Assembly: GCA_024639415.1 (NCBI GenBank)
Contig: JAHEIK010000040.1
Coordinates: forward strand, 1-15,794
Origin: Planctomycetota bacterium
GTDB lineage: Bacteria > Planctomycetota > PLA2 > JAEUHO01
Direction: 5' to 3'
Length of the DNA stretch: 15,794 bases
Shown: positions 7,306 through 13,421 of the stretch, piece after piece
Layout: every line of letters starts with the position of its first letter
Position numbering within the stretch: the first letter of the stretch is position 1
Program-made: the position numbers and the translations under genes
Notes under the pieces: model-generated
Told to the model about the DNA's origin: nothing
The model's database searches: none
The model's input: the letters and a program-made list of their open reading frames with translations, nothing else

Positions 7306-8580
7306 GCTCACGCCGGAGGCGCGCCTCCCTGCTCCGCTGCGGCCCGCATCCTTCACGTCGGCCCACGGATCCGGCAGCCGGCGGCCGGCTGTCCAGGCGC
7401 GGAACGTGGCCGGATCGAGTTCCGCGGGCCGCTTGCCCGGCGGCACCAGGCGCGGGCGCACGAGGAAGACGATCTCGGTCTCTTCCGACTCACGCACTCG
7501 GGAGGAGTGCAGCGGATCCAGAGCCGACAAGGCGTAGGGGCGCGGCAGGCCGCGACGGTCGCGGCGCCCGTGTCGCAGGACGAGGCCGCCGATCAGGAGC
7601 GGCTCGCGGTCGCGCACCGTGATGCGCGTGGTGACCTGGCGCAACTTCAGGCGCAGGGTGCCGGGCAGGGTGTCACTGCCCGTCATCTCCTCGGGCAGGC
7701 GCAGCCACACGTCGATGTCCAAGACGGCGTGCTCGCGGCCGATGGTGAGCGGTGTGACCTTGAGTCGTAGCCCGGTCAGCTCCTGGCGCACCTTGATCGA
7801 CTGGCTCGCCTCGTCCGTGAGCAGGATCTGGGGCACGGTGCTGCCGGCCGTCATGGACGCAGGCTGCCCCTCGTTCACGAGCAGGTTGGGCCAGGCGAGG
7901 AACTCCGCCTCACCTTCCTTCTCGAGCATCCGGAGCGTGTACTCGAACGCCGACCCCTCGATGCTGTTGTTGCCGAACCGCAGCGTCGTACCCTCGTAGG
8001 GCGTCACGCCCGCGATCGAGGAGCGCAGGAATCCATCGGGCTCGAAGCTGGTGCTGAAGCTCCGGAACAGGGCGTTGCCGGGGCTGGGCGTGCCCGCCTT
8101 GTCGAAGATGGCGGAGCCCCCCGTCCCCGTGCGCCGGCGGCGCACGACCTCCGTCACGAGGATCGACACGAGGATGGCGCGCGGCGCCAGGTCGAGCTTG
8201 TCCAACAGCGCACGGGCCTGGCGGACCAGGTCCGGCGAACCGCGCAGCAGGATGCGACCGGGAACCGGCGGCGGGTCGCGCTTCGCCCCGGGTGGACGCG
8301 CGACGGCGACGAGCGGCGTCACGAGGTCGATTGCCAGCCCGCGCAGGCCGTGCTGGAGCAGCTGCTCGCGCAACCATGGTGCTCCGCGGAACTCCGGCCG
8401 GTAGATGCTGCGCGCCTGACCGTCCGCACCGACCTGGATCGGCTGCTCCGGTGTCAGCCACGGCGGAGCGTCGGGAGCCGGATCGTCCGCGGCAGAGGCC
8501 GGGGAGCCGAAAACCAGGACGAGCAGGACGACGCAGGCGGCGAGGGCTGGGCTCGGATGCGCCCGCGCGGCCGAGGACAC
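7300..8580 (-). CDS. Short secretin-domain outer-membrane protein (type II/III secretion or pilus secretin family)
   Basis: Secretins form large gated channels in the outer membrane. This 426-residue protein has a signal peptide (about 1-30, ending PASA), a Pro-rich linker, and one small N-type domain (about 75-135, with ILLRGSPDLVRQARALLDKLD-like sequence). The secretin core runs from about 135 to 378. Its marks are LAWPNLLVNEGQPASMTAG (229-246 region), LLIGGLVL (328-335), RGLPRPYALSALDPL and ETEIVFLVRPRLV (367-379). Full GspD or PilQ proteins are longer, with several N-domains, so this is a minimal version; there is no lipobox. It starts with GTG one base after the stop of the upstream small-protein gene, so the two are translationally coupled. 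No ATPase, pilin or inner-membrane secretion gene is nearby. The family is fairly sure; the exported cargo is unknown. Confidence 0.82.
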   Translation of the reverse strand: MSSAARAHPSPALAACVVLLVLVFGSPASAADDPAPDAPPWLTPEQPIQVGADGQARSIYRPEFRGAPWLREQLLQHGLRGLAIDLVTPLVAVARPPGAKRDPPPVPGRILLRGSPDLVRQARALLDKLDLAPRAILVSILVTEVVRRRRTGTGGSAIFDKAGTPSPGNALFRSFSTSFEPDGFLRSSIAGVTPYEGTTLRFGNNSIEGSAFEYTLRMLEKEGEAEFLAWPNLLVNEGQPASMTAGSTVPQILLTDEASQSIKVRQELTGLRLKVTPLTIGREHAVLDIDVWLRLPEEMTGSDTLPGTLRLKLRQVTTRITVRDREPLLIGGLVLRHGRRDRRGLPRPYALSALDPLHSSRVRESEETEIVFLVRPRLVPPGKRPAELDPATFRAWTAGRRLPDPWADVKDAGRSGAGRRASGVSR

Positions 8581-8581
8581 G

Positions 8582-9010
8582 CTAGTCCAGCTTCTGGATC
8601 ACGTCCTGCGTACGGTCCGGGACGTCCTTGGCGCTCGTCTTGGCCTTCTTGACGGATCCCGTGTGGGCAACGAGATCGTGACTCTTGTCCCTGGCCATCT
8701 CCTTGACGGCTTCGGAGAAGCGGGCCGTCGCCTTCTTCATCAGCAGGTGGTACTGGGGATCCTTGGCGGTCAGTCCGCGGCGGACGATCTCCTTGTACTC
8801 GCTGATGCGATCGTAGACCTTGTCGCAGTCGATCCCGGCGGGACGCTGGAAGAGGCGGCTGTTGCCGTAGTAGACCTTGCTCGGATCCGAGCAGGTGTAG
8901 TCCCCGACGCCCGCCAGGGCCACCGGGGCGAGCACCACGAGCGCGGCGACGACGATGGCGACGGCGCGTCCACGGGACCAAGTCAGCTGCTTCGATGCGT
9001 GGGAAGTCAT
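8582..9010 (-). CDS. Small exported protein of unknown function, partner of the secretin
   Basis: The 142-residue protein has a positively charged N-terminus, a hydrophobic stretch (17-32) and a likely signal peptidase I site after about residue 33 (ALAG), so it should reach the periplasm. The mature part has two cysteines, C40 (DYTCSDPS) and C62 (GIDCDKVY), which could form a disulfide. A Lys-rich helical region follows (about 65-142). The segment around RFSEAVKEMARDKSHDLV weakly recalls the helical arms of OmpH/Skp-like periplasmic chaperones, but I would not assign that family from sequence alone. It is first in a two-gene operon: its TAG is one base before the secretin GTG. A pilotin- or chaperone-like role for the secretin is inferred from position only. 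ATG 9010 has no strong ribosome binding site. Confidence 0.75.
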   Translation of the reverse strand: MTSHASKQLTWSRGRAVAIVVAALVVLAPVALAGVGDYTCSDPSKVYYGNSRLFQRPAGIDCDKVYDRISEYKEIVRRGLTAKDPQYHLLMKKATARFSEAVKEMARDKSHDLVAHTGSVKKAKTSAKDVPDRTQDVIQKLD

Positions 9011-9637
9011 GCCCTAGCCTGCTCTTCCGGGGTCAACCCTGCTGGAACGCTTGCCTCACGCGACCACCCCGACCGCGTGAACACCGGGGGAGGTCCAAAT
9101 GTCGTGCCTCGTACCGCCGGTACCCCATGGGTCGGCAGATGCAGGCCCGACCTTCGGTGCAACCCCTGTTTCTTGAGCGTTGAACGCCAGGAACCGTTTC
9201 TCCATTGTTCGCAAAGCCCGAAAACGGCCACGGCATTGCGTCACATTCCGCCACGCGCGCCCCGGATCAAGAGGCACTGGCGAGTGGCGGAACCAGGTCG
9301 CCCTAGCAACGCGGCAACGCCGCCCATCCGCGTGGGCGCCGGCAGGGCGCCCTACCTCCGCGCGTGCGTGCGTGGAGACCGGACGGGCAGAGGCAGAGGC
9401 CGTGCCGATGGACATGGAGCTGGGCCCCGATCGGCCGTCGTCAGCACCCGCGTAGGGGCGGCCCAAGGTCGCGCGTGCAGCGCGCGGCCGCGTGCCCGCC
9501 CAATCCTGCGTGCGCGCGGCGTGGCGCGTGACCGGGCGACGGGGCGGCGGCAGAGGCACGGGCAGAGGCACGGGCAGAGGCACGGGCAGAGGCACGGGCA
9601 GAGGCACGGGCATCGGAGGAAGAGCGCAGAATTGAAG
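9011..9637. other. Long intergenic region with hairpins but no convincing gene
   Basis: About 630 bp without a credible coding sequence; open frames here lack starts, ribosome binding sites and the codon bias of neighbours. The part from about 9150 to 9250 is clearly less GC-rich. It holds two hairpins: TTCTTG-A-GCG against CGC-CAGGAA with a 5-base loop (9170-9193), and CGCAA-a-GCC against GGC-a-TTGCG (9210-9240). A short palindrome GTACCGCCGGTAC lies near 9111-9123. A promoter for the leftward two-gene operon must lie here or further right, but I could not pick one out with confidence. Confidence 0.5.
9551..9610. repeat. Tandem repeat, 5 copies of a 12-bp unit
   Basis: CAGAGGCACGGG is repeated five times without a mismatch (9551-9562, 9563-9574, 9575-9586, 9587-9598, 9599-9610). 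Imperfect relatives occur upstream near 9385-9410. The unit is a multiple of three, but it lies outside any gene I can support. Perfect identity suggests recent expansion by slippage. Confidence 0.95.
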
Positions 9638-9669
9638 CGGGCGTCGGACCCCTGGGAGTCCGACGCCCG
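9638..9669 (-). terminator. Strong 12-bp hairpin at 3' end of the candidate RNA
   Basis: CGGGCGTCGGAC (9638-9649) and GTCCGACGCCCG (9658-9669) pair perfectly around an 8-base loop. In the minus direction the stem is followed by CTTCAATTCT, a poor but T-containing tail; in the plus direction no T-run follows. Minus-strand termination is therefore the better reading. Confidence 0.5.
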
Positions 9670-9841
9670 ATGAGAAGCACTTGGAGGCGTTCAGGGTGTG
9701 CGGCCCGTCCGACCCGTTCCCGTTCGGCCTCGCGCCCTGGTCCGCTGGTCTCCCTGCGACTTGCGTCGCGATGGGAGGAAACTCCAAATCCTCTCGCGAC
9801 CGAGGAGCCCCAGACCATCTGGAAGCGTCGTAGCCCCGGTA
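9638..9841 (-). ncRNA. Candidate structured RNA, unclassified
   Basis: A roughly 200-nt minus-strand segment starts just after a good promoter (-35 TTGACA at 9870-9875) and ends in a 12-bp hairpin (9638-9669). Within it several stems can be drawn. TGGTCT/AGACCA (9746-9751/9812-9817) encloses GTCGCGA/TCGCGAC (9765-9771/9794-9800), which is stacked on GAGGA/TCCTC (9775-9779/9789-9793) with a 9-base loop. A second arm is CAGGG/CCCTG (9692-9696/9735-9739). The 5' segment (9816-9837) can pair with 9654-9672, closing the molecule but competing with the 3' hairpin. No motif of tmRNA, RNase P, SRP RNA or a known riboswitch was recognised. Size and closing stem recall 6S RNA, but its hallmark central bubble was not matched. 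It could instead be a regulated leader for the secretin operon about 630 nt downstream. Confidence 0.38.
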
Positions 9842-9847
9842 CCCAAC

Positions 9848-9875
9848 AGCCTACGATAACTAACAAGTTTGTCAA
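9848..9875 (-). promoter_or_regulatory. Leftward promoter with perfect -35
   Basis: On the minus strand TTGACA (9870-9875) is followed after 16 bases by TAGGCT (9848-9853). The -35 is perfect, the -10 partial, and the region is A/T-rich for this genome. Transcription would start near 9841 and enter the structured segment. The -35 lies inside the left half of the 41-bp dyad. Confidence 0.45.
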
Positions 9876-9903
9876 CACCGAAAAGCCATGTTGACCGGTT
9901 TGT
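9863..9903. promoter_or_regulatory. 41-bp dyad, likely operator between the candidate RNA and the XRE regulator
   Basis: The left half ACAA-N4-GTCAACA (9863-9877) and the right half TGTTGAC-N4-TTGT (9889-9903) are exact mirror images at 11 of 15 positions, with an 11-base spacer. The layout is two inverted elements in each half at matching spacing. That is typical of a site for a dimeric or tetrameric regulator rather than an RNA hairpin. It covers the -35 of the leftward promoter and ends 33 bases before the regulator's start. Autoregulation by the adjacent XRE protein is the natural inference. Confidence 0.55.
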
Positions 9904-9930
9904 GATCTGCGTCCCGCGGCGGGCTAGCAT
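9900..9930 (+). promoter_or_regulatory. Possible promoter of the XRE regulator
   Basis: TTGTGA (9900-9905) and TAGCAT (9925-9930) are 19 bases apart, longer than ideal. The -10 lies six bases before the GTG start, which would give a leaderless message. The -35 overlaps the right end of the dyad. Confidence 0.28.
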
Positions 9931-9936
9931 CTGGGG

Positions 9937-10851
9937 GTGCCCGAGAAGAGCTTCGCCGCCGCCCTGAAACGCCTGCGCGAGAGAGCCGGCCTCTCGCAGA
10001 AGGCGCTCGCCGCGAAGATCGAGATGACCGGCAGCTACATCTCGCAACTGGAGTCCGGCTCACGCCGCGCGCCCCGGCCCAAGGTGATCACACGCTTGTG
10101 CAAGGCGCTGGGCGTGGCCGAGCGACGCCTGCAGGAACTGGCCGCCCTCGAGCGCTCCCCGCCCCCCATCCGCAAGCGCCTCGAGCGCGCCAACCGCGAG
10201 CAGGGACGCGTGCGGCGGACGCGCGACCGCCTGCTGGTCACCACGCTCTTCCACATGGCACGCGGGCCGCGGGTGATCGATCCCATGGCCGAGTTCCTCG
10301 ACCTACCTCCGGAGCAACGCATGCTCACCGGCCGCCTGCTGGGCCGTGTGCGGAAGGTGAAGAGCCTCGCCGAGGCCGAGCGCGCCTCGGACGACCTGCT
10401 GGCCGAAGCCGACGACAAGGAGCGTGAGATTCTCGCCCACGTCCTGCCGGGCGTACTCACGGGCAGCGCGCCCTCGCCGAGCGCTGCAACGACGAAGCAG
10501 CGGCTCGTGGATGTGCACGCCGACTCGAAGCGCAGCGCGGACCCCGAGGACAGCCTGGAGTTGGATCCGCGCCTGGGCAGTGCGGACTCGTACTTCGTAC
10601 GCATCGCGGACGACGAAGCGCACCCCCGTGTCGAGGCCGGCGATCTGCTGCTGGTGGATCCCGAGCGCACGCCGCACGGCGGCGACACGGTCGTGATCCA
10701 CCGCGATGGCCGTGACTTCGTCCGCACCTGGCACAAGCAAGGGGGTCAGGTCCGTCTCGATGCCACCCGGGCCGAGGTGGCCCCGATGCGCATGAGCGAA
10801 GACGCCTTCGACGGCGTCGTCGTGCTGCTGCTGGTGCGTGCGCTGCGGTAG
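9937..10851 (+). CDS. XRE-family regulator with a LexA/S24-like C-terminal domain lacking catalytic residues
   Basis: The N-terminal helix-turn-helix of the Cro/CI (HTH_3) type spans about residues 6-63 (LRERAGLSQKALAAKI, then SYISQLESGSRR for the recognition helix). A basic helical linker follows (about 70-190). The C-terminal region (about 213-304) has the outline of the S24/LexA fold: an exposed strand, then HPRVEAGDLLLVDPE and HGGDTVVIHRDGRDFVRTW. In active members the Ser-Met pair sits where E227-A228 are here, and the catalytic Lys falls at R263. Self-cleavage therefore looks impossible, and the domain would serve dimerisation or sensing. The start is GTG 9937, with no real Shine-Dalgarno sequence beyond a G-run touching it. 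A large dyad lies just upstream. It may be a stand-alone stress or signal regulator; no phage genes adjoin it. Confidence 0.85.
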   Translation: MPEKSFAAALKRLRERAGLSQKALAAKIEMTGSYISQLESGSRRAPRPKVITRLCKALGVAERRLQELAALERSPPPIRKRLERANREQGRVRRTRDRLLVTTLFHMARGPRVIDPMAEFLDLPPEQRMLTGRLLGRVRKVKSLAEAERASDDLLAEADDKEREILAHVLPGVLTGSAPSPSAATTKQRLVDVHADSKRSADPEDSLELDPRLGSADSYFVRIADDEAHPRVEAGDLLLVDPERTPHGGDTVVIHRDGRDFVRTWHKQGGQVRLDATRAEVAPMRMSEDAFDGVVVLLLVRALR

Positions 10852-10878
10852 GGGCGGCCGGAGGAGCGCCGCAGGCGC
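10840..10878 (+). terminator. Hairpin enclosing the XRE stop codon
   Basis: GCGCTGCGG (10840-10848) can pair with CCGCA-g-GCGC (10869-10878, one bulged G), placing the TAG (10849-10851) in the loop. A competing smaller hairpin is AGCGCC/GGCGCT (10865-10879). No T-run follows. Confidence 0.3.
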
Positions 10879-10955
10879 TGCGAGCGCCCGCCCCCGGTCA
10901 CCCGGCGGCGCGCCCATCGAACGTCGACTGCTCCGCGCGCGAAGGGCGCGCACGC

Positions 10956-10977
10956 GGCCACCTGCCGGCAGGTGGCC
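10956..10977. terminator. Perfect 22-bp palindrome between convergent genes
   Basis: GGCCACCTGCC followed directly by its reverse complement GGCAGGTGGCC. As RNA it would form a stem of about 9 bp with a small loop in either direction. It lies between the ends of the XRE and TPR genes. It could equally be a protein-binding site. Confidence 0.5.
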
Positions 10978-10993
10978 TTGGGGCGCCCCTACC

Positions 10994-11015
10994 GGAGTGA
11001 CCCGGGGGTCACTCC
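10994..11015. terminator. Bidirectional hairpin at the TPR gene stop
   Basis: GGAGTGACC (10994-11002) pairs perfectly with GGTCACTCC (11007-11015) around CGGG. Rightward it is followed by TATTT, so it can end the XRE transcript. Leftward it begins at the last base of the TPR stop codon (TAG, 11015-11017). Confidence 0.55.
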
Positions 11016-12415
11016 TATTTCGCCAACCAGGCCAGCCAGTCGGTCGCCTGTTGACGGCCCTCGCTGTCCGACGGCGGCGCGAGCTGCAGGAAGCGGCGCA
11101 GGTGCCGTGCAGCACGCTCCGGATCACGGACGGAGGCAGGCGTCGCCGGATCGGCCAGCAACATGCCGACGGCGAGGTGTGCCTCGACCAGGTTCTTGTC
11201 GAGCCGCAGCACCTGCTCGTAGGCCCGCAGCTCCTCGCGCGCGCTGCTGGTGTCCGTGCGCGCGAGGATCGCGAGGTTGTAGCGCACGGCCGCATCGCGC
11301 GGCGCCAGGCGTGCAGCGCGCTGGAACGAGCGGCGCGCCTGCTCGACCTCGCCGCGCGAGGCCTGCACCACACCGAGGTTGTAGTGGGCCCGGTGGAAGT
11401 TCGGATCCTGCTCGAGCAGATCGCGGAAGACGCTCTCGGCGAGATCGAGTTTGCCGCGGTGCACATGGACGATGCCGATGTTGTTCTGCGCGACCTTCAG
11501 GCTGCCATTCAGCTCCAGGGCCTCTGTGAGGTGCAGCAGCGCGTCGCGATCGAGGCCCAGCTGGTCCTCGACGACGGCCACGTTGTTGAGCAGCGTGGGA
11601 TCACGCGGGGTGTGCGTGAGCGCTTGGAGATAGAGTTCGCGCGCCCGCTTCCAGTCGCGAGCGTCCGACGCGCGACCGGCACGCATGGAGAGCACGCGCG
11701 CCTTCAGCATGGGCGAGGCGTCCGGCTTGGCCGCCGCCGCTTCCAAGCGAGCGAGGTACGCCTCGTCGTTCCGTCCGCCGGCGCCGACGAGGGCGAGGTT
11801 CAGGGCGGGTGCTCCGAAGCTCGGGTCGAGCCGTGCCGCACGCGCGAACGACGTGGAGGCCGACTGGACATCGCCCGCCCGCAGCTGCGCCGCGCCGAGG
11901 TTGTTGTGTGCCTTGGCGTGCTTCGGATCGATCACCGTCGCAAGCCGGTAGTTGCGGCGTGCCGCGTCCGCCTTGCCGAGCTTCTCGAGCGCGGCTCCGG
12001 CGTTGTTGCGCGCGTCGGCATAGAAGGGGTGCAGGGAGAGCGCGGCGTGAAACGCCCGCAAGGCGCGCTGGGCCTTGCCCTGGTCCAGCAGGACCGTGCC
12101 CAGGTTGTTGCGCACGACCGGGTCGCTGGGGTCCAGCCGGATGGCTTGACGGTAGGCCGCCTCCGCGCCGGACTTGTCTCCGCTCATCGACAGGACGTAG
12201 CCGCGCACCGACCAGGCGGGTGAGGAGCGCGGAGCTTCGCGCACGGCCTGCGCGCTCTCGAGCTCCGCACGCCGCAGGTCACCCTGCTTCAGCGCGTTGA
12301 AGGCGACGCGGGCGCGCGGGGGCAGCGGACCGCGTGCCGACGCAGGCGTGGCGCTCAGCAGGAGCGCCACGATCAGCGCCGGCACGAAGATTAGGCGCGT
12401 CACAGCCAACGACAC
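11015..12415 (-). CDS. Exported tetratricopeptide-repeat protein
   Basis: The 466-residue protein begins with a signal peptide (hydrophobic about 8-22, cleavage after PASA near 27). It is then almost entirely about ten TPR units, each with the usual pattern of small and aromatic residues (for example RNNLGTVLLDQGKAQRALRA, KAHNNLGAAQLRAGDVQSAS, RAHYNLGVVQASRGEVEQAR). TPR arrays are scaffolds for protein contacts, so it likely assembles or holds partners in the periplasm. No enzymatic domain is present. The start is GTG at 12415, or GTG 12403, which gives an equally good signal peptide; GGGAG lies just upstream at 12418-12422. It follows the zinc-finger gene by 91 bp on the same strand and may be co-transcribed. 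The specific function is unknown. Confidence 0.85.
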   Translation of the reverse strand: MSLAVTRLIFVPALIVALLLSATPASARGPLPPRARVAFNALKQGDLRRAELESAQAVREAPRSSPAWSVRGYVLSMSGDKSGAEAAYRQAIRLDPSDPVVRNNLGTVLLDQGKAQRALRAFHAALSLHPFYADARNNAGAALEKLGKADAARRNYRLATVIDPKHAKAHNNLGAAQLRAGDVQSASTSFARAARLDPSFGAPALNLALVGAGGRNDEAYLARLEAAAAKPDASPMLKARVLSMRAGRASDARDWKRARELYLQALTHTPRDPTLLNNVAVVEDQLGLDRDALLHLTEALELNGSLKVAQNNIGIVHVHRGKLDLAESVFRDLLEQDPNFHRAHYNLGVVQASRGEVEQARRSFQRAARLAPRDAAVRYNLAILARTDTSSAREELRAYEQVLRLDKNLVEAHLAVGMLLADPATPASVRDPERAARHLRRFLQLAPPSDSEGRQQATDWLAWLAK

Positions 12416-12506
12416 GGCTCCCGGTCCCGTCTCACGTCTACAGGGTGCCCGGCGATCGGGGATCCGGGTAACACGAAGTTGCGCTCCCGCGCGAGTCGGA
12501 CGGTCT

Positions 12507-13277
12507 CTACGGCTCGGCGCGCAGTGCCTTCAGAACCAGGTCGAGGCGCTCACGCGCCGCCTGGGTCACGGTGCGAGCCTGCGACCCGCCCTCGGCGATG
12601 TCGACCCAGTAGGCGATGCGCGAGGCCTCCTGCGTGCCTGCGTGCACCGAGAGGAACTCCTCGGCGAGGCGCTGGGCCTCGCGCGCGCGCCGTTCGCCCG
12701 AGGCTTCGCTGCGGAGCAGATCGTCCAGTTCGGTCTTGTAGGCGTGTAGCGCGCGCCGCGCCGTGGGATCGCCCATCCGCACGCGGCGGTTGCCGCCGCA
12801 AGCGACCGAGTCGCCCGAGCCGAAGCAGCACGGACACGCCTCGGGCGGCTCCGGCGGCTCCGCGTCGAGATTCCGCTTCGTACCCCCGCACCAGCCGCAG
12901 TCGCCGCGGCCGACGCTCTTCACGTATTCCGCCGACGCCTCGGCCGAGAGTCCCGTGAACTCGGCGACGCGCTTCGCCGCCTCCTCGACGGTGAGTTCCT
13001 GCAGGCGGTCGTGCAGCCACTCGGACTCGAGGACGGACAGACTGTTGTGGGAGACGGGGCTCTCCTCTTCGCCGGCGACGACCCAGTCGAACTCGCCGCG
13101 GCACTCACCGCAGCGACTGCTGAACTCGCGCACCTCGTTGCGGCAGAGCGGGCAGTGGGGCTTGTGCGACTGCCAGACCACGTTGGGCCGGTCGAGTGCG
13201 AGCGCCGAGATGAGCAGCAGGGTGCCGACGATCAACAGGGTGACGATCCACCAGCGGGATGCAACCGGGATAGCCAT
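12507..13277 (-). CDS. Membrane-anchored zinc-ribbon / DnaJ-type zinc-finger protein of unknown function
   Basis: The 256-residue protein has one N-terminal membrane helix (about 10-28). A zinc ribbon follows right after it (C42-x2-C45 and C56-x2-C59). A second cysteine cluster has DnaJ-like CxxCxGxG character: CGWCGGT (C127, C130), CPCCFGSG (C148, C150, C151) and a final CGG at C160. Between them is an acidic helical stretch (about 78-120), and the C-terminus (170-256) is charged and helical. DnaJ-type fingers bind unfolded proteins or act in thiol chemistry, but no J-domain is present. ATG 13277 is preceded by GGAG at 6 bases. The frame stays open upstream through a GTGTCC repeat, but codons there encode only Thr-Asp repeats and are not taken as coding. 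It is followed by the TPR gene. Confidence 0.8.
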   Translation of the reverse strand: MAIPVASRWWIVTLLIVGTLLLISALALDRPNVVWQSHKPHCPLCRNEVREFSSRCGECRGEFDWVVAGEEESPVSHNSLSVLESEWLHDRLQELTVEEAAKRVAEFTGLSAEASAEYVKSVGRGDCGWCGGTKRNLDAEPPEPPEACPCCFGSGDSVACGGNRRVRMGDPTARRALHAYKTELDDLLRSEASGERRAREAQRLAEEFLSVHAGTQEASRIAYWVDIAEGGSQARTVTQAARERLDLVLKALRAEP

Positions 13278-13389
13278 GGACGTCTCCGAATCCGGGCGTG
13301 CGAGGGTACCCGCCAGCCACCGCGGGGGCTGTATACGGCCCCAGCGCTGGGTGCATGGACGCGGATAGGAGGCGCCGGCATGGGCGTGC

Positions 13390-13419
13390 GTGTCGGTGTC
13401 CGTGTCCGTGTCCGTGTCC
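13390..13419. repeat. Hexanucleotide tandem repeat
   Basis: One GTGTCG and four exact GTGTCC units in a row, in the 155-bp gap between hyuB and the zinc-finger gene. It directly follows the hyuB end hairpin in the direction of transcription. Slippage here would alter the spacing upstream of the zinc-finger gene. Confidence 0.9.
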
Positions 13420-13421
13420 GT

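Noticed and set aside
9017..9036. TTGACC and TAGGGC upstream of the 142-residue gene as a promoter
   Set aside because: The gap is only 14 bases, too short for a sigma-70 promoter, and the -10 match is poor.
9007..9231. Small minus-strand frame (74 codons, GTG start) whose stop overlaps the ATG at 9010 by 4 bp
   Set aside because: The coupling-like overlap is tempting, but third codon positions are far less GC-rich than in neighbouring genes, there is no ribosome binding site and the protein shows no pattern. It is kept as intergenic.
9205..9235. GCAAAGCC segment resembling part of the cyclic-di-GMP (GEMM) riboswitch
   Set aside because: The other invariant parts, such as the GGGCAAACC stretch and the tetraloop receptor arm, are absent around it.
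9056..9787. 243-codon minus-strand frame with a Pro-Val-Pro-Leu repeat
   Set aside because: The repeat is only the translation of the 12-bp tandem array, and the frame cuts through the candidate RNA and hairpins.
9638..9841. Assignment of the structured segment to 6S RNA, RNase P RNA, tmRNA or SRP RNA
   Set aside because: Conserved sequence marks of RNase P, tmRNA and SRP were not found. The 6S resemblance rests only on size and a closing stem, so no class is given.
10838..12223. 461-codon open frame on the plus strand opposite the TPR gene
   Set aside because: The minus strand encodes clear TPR repeats with a signal peptide; the plus frame is Arg/Val-rich without features.
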